DNA of 11,947 nt, from the NCBI GenBank assembly GCA_051881895.1, contig JBJEQT010000103.1, forward strand, positions 1 through 11,947. The letters are read 5' to 3'. Below the pieces are notes generated by a model. It was given only the letters and a program-made list of their open reading frames with translations, had not been told where the DNA came from and searched no databases. The stretch is from UBA3818 sp051881895. Lineage in GTDB: Bacteria; Bacillota; Clostridia; Oscillospirales; Ruminococcaceae. This document shows, in pieces, positions 6,592 through 11,947 of the stretch; the first letter of the stretch is position 1; every line of letters starts with the position of its first letter. A program made the translations under genes and the position numbers.

Positions 6592-7623
6592 ATGGAGACC
6601 CAAATTTTTAAAGTCACTTCGATTTTTGAAAATCCGGATGCGCTTCAGCAGGCGGCGGATATTCTGGCACGGGGTGGGCTGGTGGCTTTTCCAACGGAAA
6701 CGGTTTACGGATTGGGTGCTGACGGGCTGAATGAAGACGCGGTGCATGCCATTTACAAAGCCAAAGGGCGCCCCAGCGATAATCCGCTGATTTTGCATAT
6801 CTGCGATACTGAGATGCTGCCCCAATTGGCTCGGGAAATCCCGGAAGCGGCGATCAAGCTGGCGCTGGAATTCTGGCCCGGCCCGCTGACCATGGTGCTG
6901 CCCAAAACCCCGCAGGTACCGGATGCAGTGTCCGGCGGGTTGGATACAGTGGCTATCCGTTTTCCCAATCATCTCATCGCCCGCGAATTGATCCGGCGAA
7001 GCGGAAAACCGATTGCGGCTCCCTCCGCCAATCTGTCCGGCAGCCCCAGCCCCACGACGGCTCAGCACTGTATCGATGATCTGATGGGCCGGGTGGATGC
7101 CATCGTGGACGGCGGCAGCTGCGGTGTGGGATTGGAATCCACCGTGATTTCTCTGGCGGGCAAGGTACCCACTGTACTGCGCCCTGGCGGGGTCACAGTA
7201 GAGCAGCTTCGAAAGGTGCTGGGAGAGGTATGCGTGGACCCAGCAGTAACCCATCCGATGAAAGAGGGGCAGAAGGCCGCTTCTCCAGGGATGAAGTATA
7301 AGCATTATGCGCCCAAAGCCAGGGTGATTTTGGTAGACGCAAGCAAGGATGCGTTTGCCGGATATGTCAATAAGCGAAAAGAGGATGGCGTGTTCGCATT
7401 GTGTTTTTCAGAGGATGTTCCCGCGCTGGAAGTGCCGGCCGTTTGCTATGGCGGTGCGGACCATCCGGAAGAGCAGGCGCATTCTTTGTTCGATGCGCTG
7501 CGGCAGCTGGACGCCAGGGAAGCGAAGCTGGTGTTTGCCCACTGCCCATCGCAGGAAGGGGTTGGCCTGGCGGTCTATAACCGGCTTTTGCGGGCAGCTG
7601 CGTTTGATATCGTGAAACTGTAA
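6592..7623 (+). CDS. L-threonylcarbamoyladenylate synthase (Sua5 / YwlC type)
   Basis: A 343-residue cytosolic enzyme that makes threonylcarbamoyl-AMP from threonine, bicarbonate and ATP, the first step of t6A modification of tRNAs reading ANN codons. The YrdC domain covers about residues 12-200, with VAFPTETVYGLGAD at 31-44, the KxR motif at K58-R60 in YKAKGRPSDNPL, and SxN at 145-147 in PSANLSG. A linker with SPGMKYKHYAPKAR at 231-244 leads into the Sua5 C-terminal domain (about 245-343), so this is the long Sua5 form rather than the short TsaC. It follows prfA by 2 bases, a link common in Firmicutes, and is translationally coupled to it. Confidence 0.95.
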   Translation: METQIFKVTSIFENPDALQQAADILARGGLVAFPTETVYGLGADGLNEDAVHAIYKAKGRPSDNPLILHICDTEMLPQLAREIPEAAIKLALEFWPGPLTMVLPKTPQVPDAVSGGLDTVAIRFPNHLIARELIRRSGKPIAAPSANLSGSPSPTTAQHCIDDLMGRVDAIVDGGSCGVGLESTVISLAGKVPTVLRPGGVTVEQLRKVLGEVCVDPAVTHPMKEGQKAASPGMKYKHYAPKARVILVDASKDAFAGYVNKRKEDGVFALCFSEDVPALEVPAVCYGGADHPEEQAHSLFDALRQLDAREAKLVFAHCPSQEGVGLAVYNRLLRAAAFDIVKL

Positions 7624-7636
7624 AGGAGTTTTCAAG

Positions 7637-8248
7637 ATGGGATGCTTGGTGGTAGGTCTGACCGGGCAGACCGGCGCGGGGAAAAGCACCGTCAGCGGGA
7701 TTTTGGCGGATTGCGGAATCTCCGTGATTGACTGCGATCGGTTGGCCAGAAAAGTTGTCGAGCCGGGCAGCGAGTGCCTGGCGCAGCTGGTACACGCGTT
7801 TGGACGGGAAATCCTGAAGCCGGATGGCAGCCTGGACAGGGCGAAAACCGCGTCGATTGCGTTTCCGGATCCGGAAAAACTGGCGGTTTTAAATCGGATT
7901 ACCCATAGGGCGATTTTGGAATTGTTGGAGCGCCGGCTGGAACAGCTGCAATCCGCCGGGGAAACGCTGGCGGTAATCGACGCGCCGACTTTGTTCGAAA
8001 GCGGCGCCGATCGTTTGTGCAGTATGGTCGTCAGCGTCATCGCGCCGGAGGACCTGCGTTACGGCCGTATTTTGGAAAGAGACGGTATGTCCTGCGAAGA
8101 GGCCCGAAAACGGATGGGTGCACAGCAGCCCGACGCTTTTTACATCGGACGTTCCGACTATGTTCTGGTCAACGATGGTTCGGTGAAGGAATTGGAGGAG
8201 AAGACGAGACAGCTGGCACAGATTTTGCAAAAGAAAGCAGGTGAATGA
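7637..8248 (+). CDS. coaE: dephospho-CoA kinase
   Basis: A 203-residue kinase that phosphorylates the 3'-hydroxyl of dephospho-CoA, the last step of coenzyme A synthesis. The P-loop GQTGAGKS is at residues 10-17, followed by IDCDRLARKV at 31-40 (the conserved aspartate and substrate contacts), DAPTLFESGAD at 115-125, and RMGAQQPD at 159-166, all typical of CoaE. The length is normal. AAAGGAG at 7622-7628 precedes ATG 7637, 13 bases after the Sua5 stop. The 3' end overlaps the lytic transglycosylase gene by four bases; coaE next to such a gene is, as I recall, common in Clostridia. Confidence 0.96.
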   Translation: MGCLVVGLTGQTGAGKSTVSGILADCGISVIDCDRLARKVVEPGSECLAQLVHAFGREILKPDGSLDRAKTASIAFPDPEKLAVLNRITHRAILELLERRLEQLQSAGETLAVIDAPTLFESGADRLCSMVVSVIAPEDLRYGRILERDGMSCEEARKRMGAQQPDAFYIGRSDYVLVNDGSVKELEEKTRQLAQILQKKAGE

Positions 8249-8820
8249 TGGTCATCCGAAAAGGCGGCGCGCTGCTGCTGACGGTCCTGCTGCTGATTGG
8301 CGGTATTTTGGGTGTGTCAAAAGCAATGCGGTGCTTTTATCAAAAAGCATATCCGCTGGGGTATGAGCAGATGGTTTTATCCGCCTGCGAAGAGCAGGGC
8401 CTGGAGCCGTCTTTCGTCTTTGCCGTTATCCGAACGGAGAGCAGTTTCCGGCCTGACGCACAGTCTAGTGTCGGCGCCCGGGGACTGATGCAGATCACCG
8501 AAGAGACGTTTCAGTGGATCCAATTCCGCATGGAGGATCAAAGCGGCGTGAGCTATGACGATCTTTTTGACGAACAGACCAATATCCGGTACGGAACATT
8601 CCTGCTGCGGACGCTTCTGGATGAATTCACAAGCGAGGAAAACGCTTTATGCGCCTATCATGCCGGCTGGGGAAACGCGAAAAAATGGCTCCAGAATGAG
8701 CAGTATGCGCCGGATGGAAAAAACATCGTGAACATTCCTTTTGAGGATACCGAAAAATATGTCAAAAAGGTGCTGGACACCAAGCAAATATATGAGAAAC
8801 TATATGATTTTTCCGCTTGA
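8245..8820 (+). CDS. membrane-anchored lytic transglycosylase (SLT domain)
   Basis: A 191-residue protein with one hydrophobic segment at residues 9-24, acting as membrane anchor or uncleaved signal, and an SLT (goose-lysozyme-like) domain at about 38-185. The catalytic glutamate is E65 in VIRTESSFRPDAQS, followed by SVGARGLMQIT at 75-85. The motif usually written YNAG reads YHAG at 138-141. It should cut peptidoglycan strands outside the membrane, forming 1,6-anhydro ends. The start overlaps the coaE stop (ATG 8245, TGA 8246-8248); a second ATG follows directly at 8248 and could be used instead, since AGGTGA at 8239-8244 is very close. It is probably translated by coupling from coaE. Confidence 0.9.
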   Translation: MMVIRKGGALLLTVLLLIGGILGVSKAMRCFYQKAYPLGYEQMVLSACEEQGLEPSFVFAVIRTESSFRPDAQSSVGARGLMQITEETFQWIQFRMEDQSGVSYDDLFDEQTNIRYGTFLLRTLLDEFTSEENALCAYHAGWGNAKKWLQNEQYAPDGKNIVNIPFEDTEKYVKKVLDTKQIYEKLYDFSA

Positions 8821-8894
8821 CGGCGGATCGGTCAGAAATAAAGTTATAAATTTCATGAAAATCAAAATAAAACCAATCGTGAGGAGGATGCAAT

Positions 8895-10298
8895 ATGTCA
8901 AACGAAACCAAAACCCAGGGCCAGATTTTGGAGGAACAACTTCTGATGATGCCGAAAAACGGAGCGGAAATCCTTTCGGAAGAGGAGATTGCCAAAGCGG
9001 ATGCTTTTTGCGAAGGGTATAAAGCTTTTTTAAAGCATGCCAAGACCGAACGGGAAGCGGTGGCGCAGACGATCCAAATCCTAAAAGCACACGGCTATAC
9101 AGAATTTGATCCGGACAAAAAATACCTGCCGGGCGATAAGGTGTACTACAGCAACCGCGGCAAGGCCTTGTGTTTTGCCACCATCGGGACTCGTTCTATG
9201 AAAGAGGGCATCCGGCTGGTCGCTTCCCATATCGATTCTCCCCGGGTGGATTTAAAGCCGAATCCGTTGTATGAAGACGCGCAGATCGGTTATTTCAAAA
9301 CGCATTATTACGGCGGCATCCGCAAGTACCAGTGGACGGCAATCCCGCTGTCACTGCATGGCGTAATCGTGAAAAAAGGCGGTGAGGCGGTTACGGTTTC
9401 TGTCGGAGAAGAGCCTGGAGACCCGGTGTTTTCTATCACCGACCTGCTGCCCCATCTGAGTAAGGACCAGGACGCCAGGAAACTGGGCGATGGCGTTCGG
9501 GGCGAGGAGCTGAATATTGTCATTGGTTCCCGGCCGTTTCGGGATGATAAAGCCAGCCAGAAGGTCAAATTGGCCATTGCGAAGATCCTGTTTGACAAAT
9601 ACGGCATCGTAGAAAGCGATTTCCAATCGGCCGATCTGCAGGCGGTACCGGCGTTCGCGCCTCAAGATGTTGGGTTTGACCGGAGCATGGTAGGCGCTTA
9701 CGGACAGGACGACAAGGTTTGTGCCTATACCTCTTTGATGGCGGCGATCGAGGCGCCGACTCCGGAATATACCCATGTAACAGTGATGGCGGACAAGGAA
9801 GAAGTCGGTTCTCCCGGCGCCACCGGTATGGGCTCTGACTATTTTGTTTATTTTATCAGCGACCTGGCAAAACCCTATGGAATTGAGGGCCGGACGGTGC
9901 TGTCCCATACCAAATGTCTGTCTGCCGATGTGAACTGCGCGTTCGACCCGTCGTTCCCCGACGTGGCGGAGCGGCGAAACATCGCATATGCCAACTACGG
10001 AACGGTGCTGACGAAATATACCGGCGCCAGAGGAAAATCCGGCTGTAACGAAGCAACCGCTGAATTTATGGGGTTTGTCCGGGATTTGTTTGACCGGGAA
10101 GGCGTGCTTTGGCAGACGGGTGAAATCGGCAAGGTAGACCAGGGCGGCGGCGGAACCGTTGCGGTGGAGATTTCCAAACACAACGCAGATGTCGTAGATA
10201 TCGGCGTACCGGTTTTGTCCATGCACTCGCCGTTTGAATTGGTTTCCAAGATCGACACTTACATGACCTATCGGGCTTTCAAAGCGTTTTTGCAGTAG
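8895..10298 (+). CDS. M18 family aminopeptidase
   Basis: A 467-residue zinc metallopeptidase of the M18 family, releasing N-terminal amino acids from peptides in the cytosol, usually as a large dodecamer. Probable metal ligands and catalytic residues by position: H112 in VASHIDSPRVDLKP, D272 or D273 in MVGAYGQDDKVCAY, E302 and E303 in ADKEEVGSPGATGMGSDY, D345 in CLSADVNCAFDP, and H444 in VLSMHSPFELVSKIDTY. The residue assignments follow the family pattern and are not verified by alignment. GAGGAGG at 8881-8887 is a strong ribosome binding site 7 bases before ATG. It lies 74 bases after the transglycosylase; no clear promoter or terminator is in that gap, so it is probably the last gene of the operon. 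Confidence 0.95.
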   Translation: MSNETKTQGQILEEQLLMMPKNGAEILSEEEIAKADAFCEGYKAFLKHAKTEREAVAQTIQILKAHGYTEFDPDKKYLPGDKVYYSNRGKALCFATIGTRSMKEGIRLVASHIDSPRVDLKPNPLYEDAQIGYFKTHYYGGIRKYQWTAIPLSLHGVIVKKGGEAVTVSVGEEPGDPVFSITDLLPHLSKDQDARKLGDGVRGEELNIVIGSRPFRDDKASQKVKLAIAKILFDKYGIVESDFQSADLQAVPAFAPQDVGFDRSMVGAYGQDDKVCAYTSLMAAIEAPTPEYTHVTVMADKEEVGSPGATGMGSDYFVYFISDLAKPYGIEGRTVLSHTKCLSADVNCAFDPSFPDVAERRNIAYANYGTVLTKYTGARGKSGCNEATAEFMGFVRDLFDREGVLWQTGEIGKVDQGGGGTVAVEISKHNADVVDIGVPVLSMHSPFELVSKIDTYMTYRAFKAFLQ

Positions 10299-10346
10299 AA
10301 AAGCCTGACTCAGTGGGCGACAGGTAAACTGATTTGCTTTTTTTAA

Positions 10347-10384
10347 AAAAGGCATGTCCGCATCAGCCGGACATGCCTTTTCCT
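10347..10384 (+). terminator. terminator at the end of the prfA operon
   Basis: A 14-bp perfect stem, 10347-10360 with 10368-10381, loop CATCAGC, with T-run TTTTCCTT on the 3' side. It lies 48 bases after the aminopeptidase stop codon. An A/T-rich tract on the other side (10338-10350) makes it functional on the minus strand too. Confidence 0.9.
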
Positions 10385-10439
10385 TATTTTGTTTGAGAAG
10401 GAAAGTTTCTGCCAACAATAGAGAAACCGTGTTTTTTGT

Positions 10440-10480
10440 GCGGAAAAAGAAAAAACCATCCGAAAAAACTCCGGACGGTT
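10440..10480 (-). terminator. terminator-like hairpin oriented to the minus strand, no matching gene
   Basis: 10454-10462 and 10472-10480 form a 9-bp stem with a 9-nt loop. On the plus strand position 10458 against 10476 is an A-C mismatch, but on the minus strand it becomes a G-U pair, and there the stem is followed by TTTTCTTTTT (complement of 10444-10453). It therefore fits an intrinsic terminator for leftward transcription. No minus-strand gene ends here. It lies just upstream of the rpoB promoter. Confidence 0.55.
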
Positions 10481-10492
10481 CCGCGAAAACTA

Positions 10493-10521
10493 TTGACAAG
10501 CTTTTTAAAGTATCATATAAT
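10493..10521 (+). promoter_or_regulatory. strong promoter of rpoB
   Basis: TTGACA (10493-10498) and TATAAT (10516-10521), both perfect consensus, are separated by exactly 17 bp. Transcription should start near 10528, leaving a leader of about 160 nt before rpoB. Confidence 0.9.
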
Positions 10522-10527
10522 TAATAA

Positions 10528-10690
10528 ATGTATCACAATGGATAGTTATGCCATTCGATATAGCTATTATAGCAGAGAATATGGGAAAAAGCAATAGGAT
10601 TTTGCAAAAACTGCAGGGCGTTCCGACAGGGGCACCCGCGGCGTTTGCGTAAATCGCATTGGCAATAGATGAATGGAGTGAAGTAAGCCT
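10528..10690 (+). promoter_or_regulatory. structured rpoB leader with hairpins and two tiny ORFs
   Basis: The leader turns from AT-rich to GC-rich at about 10611. Hairpin A pairs 10616-10624 with 10629-10637 (nine positions: one mismatch, two G-U). Hairpin B pairs GCGTTT (10641-10646) with AAA(T)CGC (10651-10657), one bulged base. A 19-codon ORF runs from ATG 10538 to TAG 10597, reading MDSYAIRYSYYSREYGKKQ with five tyrosines. An overlapping 23-codon ORF in another frame runs from ATG 10581 to TAA 10652. Neither has a good ribosome binding site. No terminator lies between them and rpoB, so classical attenuation is not supported. GGAG at 10675-10678 serves rpoB itself. Confidence 0.4.
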
Positions 10691-11947
10691 ATGGTGAAAG
10701 TCAAGCCTGTACATCTGGGTAAAAATGTCCGTATGAGCTTCAACCGCATCAATGAGGTTTTGGAGATGCCGAACCTGATTGAAGTGCAGAAAAACTCGTA
10801 CCAGTGGTTTTTGGATCAAGGCCTCAAAGAGGTGTTCCAGGATGTATCCGCCATTACCGACTACACCGGTAATTTAGTGCTGGATTTCATCGATTACCAT
10901 CTGGACGAAACGCCCAAATACACGGTGGAAGAGTGTAAAGAGCGGGACGTTACCTATGCCGCACCTTTGCGCGTCCGTGCCAGCCTTTTGAACAAAGAGA
11001 CCGGCGAAGTGAAAGAGCAGGATATCTTCATGGGCGATTTCCCGCTGATGACCGAAAGCGGTACTTTTGTGATCAACGGCGCGGAACGTGTTATTGTTTC
11101 CCAGCTGGTTCGCTCTCCCGGCGTTTATTACGGCATGAGCTACGACAAAACCGGTAAAAAACTGTTTACCTCCACCGTGATCCCGAATCGGGGCGCATGG
11201 CTTGAATATGAGACCGACGCCAACGATATTTTCTATGTCCGGATTGATAAAAACCGCAAAATCCCGGTTACGACCTTTATCCGTGCGCTGCTGAAAATGC
11301 AGGACGACAAAGCGACAGTGACCGGCGACGGATTGACGGACAAATACGGCACCGATCAGGAAATTTACGAGATCTTCGGCGAAGATGAGCGCCTGGTCAA
11401 AACCATTCAGGATAAAGACAACACCAAAAACGGTGAGGAAGGCCTGCTGGAAGTTTACCGCAAGCTGCGTCCCGGCGAGCCGCCTACGGTGGACAGCGCT
11501 GTGACCCATCTGCAAAATCTGTTCTTCGACTCCAGAAGATATGATTTGTCCCGGGTCGGCCGTTATAAATACAACAAAAAATTAGGCATCGCTTTCCGCA
11601 TTGCGGGCAAAACCATCGCAGAGCCGATTGCGAACCCCATGACCGGCGAACTGATGGCCAATGTAGGGGATATCCTCACCATTGACCAGGCGCTGGAGGT
11701 GGAGAGAGCCGGCGTTTCCAAGGTCAAGCTGTCGGTGGACGATAAGGAATTTTATGTTATTTCCAACGGTATGGTTGACATTAAGGACTTTGTTGATTTC
11801 GACTGCACGGAATATGGAATCAACGAAAAGGTCCGCTTTGTTTTGCTCAAAGAAATCTTGGAGCAAAACGAGGATGAGGAAGCGCTGCGGGAAGCAATCA
11901 AGGCAAACGTGGACAGCCTGATCCCCAAGCATATCATCAAAGACGAT
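10691..11947 (+). CDS. rpoB: DNA-directed RNA polymerase beta subunit, 5' part (419 codons, runs off right edge)
   Basis: The open frame from ATG 10691 continues past the window end, giving the first 419 residues of a protein usually about 1,200 residues long. It catalyses RNA synthesis as part of the RNA polymerase core. Visible landmarks: RMSFNRINEVLEMPNLIEVQ at 14-33, GDFPLMTESGTFVINGAERV at 115-134, and VSQLVRSPGVYYG at 136-148, the N-terminal rifampicin-region segment; the main rifampicin region lies beyond the window. Residues about 140-419 belong to the protrusion and lobe domains. An in-frame stop at 10679-10681 and GGAG at 10675-10678 fix the start. It has its own promoter and is separated from the upstream operon by a terminator; rplJ and rplL are not next to it. 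Confidence 0.98.
   Translation, partial: MVKVKPVHLGKNVRMSFNRINEVLEMPNLIEVQKNSYQWFLDQGLKEVFQDVSAITDYTGNLVLDFIDYHLDETPKYTVEECKERDVTYAAPLRVRASLLNKETGEVKEQDIFMGDFPLMTESGTFVINGAERVIVSQLVRSPGVYYGMSYDKTGKKLFTSTVIPNRGAWLEYETDANDIFYVRIDKNRKIPVTTFIRALLKMQDDKATVTGDGLTDKYGTDQEIYEIFGEDERLVKTIQDKDNTKNGEEGLLEVYRKLRPGEPPTVDSAVTHLQNLFFDSRRYDLSRVGRYKYNKKLGIAFRIAGKTIAEPIANPMTGELMANVGDILTIDQALEVERAGVSKVKLSVDDKEFYVISNGMVDIKDFVDFDCTEYGINEKVRFVLLKEILEQNEDEEALREAIKANVDSLIPKHIIKDD

Noticed and set aside
8817..8850. TTGACG followed by TATAAA as a promoter for the aminopeptidase gene
   Set aside because: The spacing is 22 bp, too long for a sigma-A promoter; no better pair was found in the gap.
10347..10480. Two hairpins close together, considered as a CRISPR-like or repeat array
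   Set aside because: The two stems differ in sequence and are explained as terminators; no repeated unit with spacers is present anywhere in the window.
9351..10499. A 382-codon minus-strand open frame opposite the M18 aminopeptidase
   Set aside because: The plus strand encodes a complete, motif-bearing aminopeptidase. The antisense frame has no recognisable domain, and its length follows from the codon bias of the real gene.
10538..10597. Tyrosine-rich 19-codon ORF as a tyrosine attenuation peptide
   Set aside because: There is no terminator/antiterminator pair between it and rpoB and no ribosome binding site, so the attenuation model is not supported; kept only as part of the leader observation.
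10505..10819. Minus-strand 104-codon frame across the rpoB leader and start
   Set aside because: It overlaps the rpoB promoter and coding start, has no promoter or Shine-Dalgarno site, and no family resemblance. The orphan terminator at 10440-10480 would lie downstream of it, which is why it was considered.

Overview
The window looks like chromosomal core DNA of a low-to-mid G+C Firmicute, most likely a gut-type clostridium of the Oscillospiraceae/Ruminococcaceae kind. I base this on the gene set (DUF951 protein, RF1, Sua5-type TsaC with a C-terminal domain, clostridial S1-domain protein, M18 aminopeptidase), strong Shine-Dalgarno sites, sigma-A-like TTGACA/TATAAT promoters in AT-rich spacers, and the protein-level look of the RpoB start. 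The genus cannot be fixed from the sequence alone. No phage, transposon, CRISPR, rRNA or tRNA was seen.

Layout. (1) 1-2227, plus strand: a promoter at 128-156, a leader with a long dyad, two short-chain CHR (chromate-transporter-like) proteins that overlap by ATGA, then a LysR-type regulator three bases later. Together they look like one self-contained transport operon with its own regulator. A gene may start on the minus strand at the extreme left edge. (2) 2334-3868: a strong bidirectional terminator separates lysR from a convergent MATE-family efflux pump on the minus strand. The MATE promoter overlaps a palindrome and a tandem repeat that look like an operator. (3) 3978-4931, minus strand: a stand-alone protein with S1 RNA-binding domains. 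(4) 5194-10381, plus strand: a housekeeping operon in the order DUF951 protein, prfA, Sua5/TsaC, coaE, membrane-anchored lytic transglycosylase, M18 aminopeptidase. It has a promoter at its head and a strong hairpin terminator at its end. Gaps inside it are small, and coaE and the transglycosylase overlap. (5) 10440-11947: a second terminator-like hairpin that is well formed only on the minus strand, a perfect-consensus promoter (TTGACA, 17 bp, TATAAT), a leader of about 160 nt, and the first 419 codons of rpoB, which run off the right edge.

How the genes fit together: the main operon is translation-centred. RF1 ends translation, Sua5 makes the threonylcarbamoyl donor for t6A in tRNA, and CoaE finishes coenzyme A; the S1-domain protein next door may bind RNA. 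The transglycosylase acts on the cell wall and the aminopeptidase on peptides. The CHR pair and the MATE pump are membrane transporters whose substrates cannot be read from sequence.

I found no clearly new multi-gene system. The most interesting unexplained structure is non-coding: the rpoB leader with two overlapping tiny ORFs and hairpins, the orphan minus-strand terminator in front of it, the dyad in the CHR leader, the MATE operator candidate, and an interleaved pair of inverted repeats (possible pseudoknot) after lysR.
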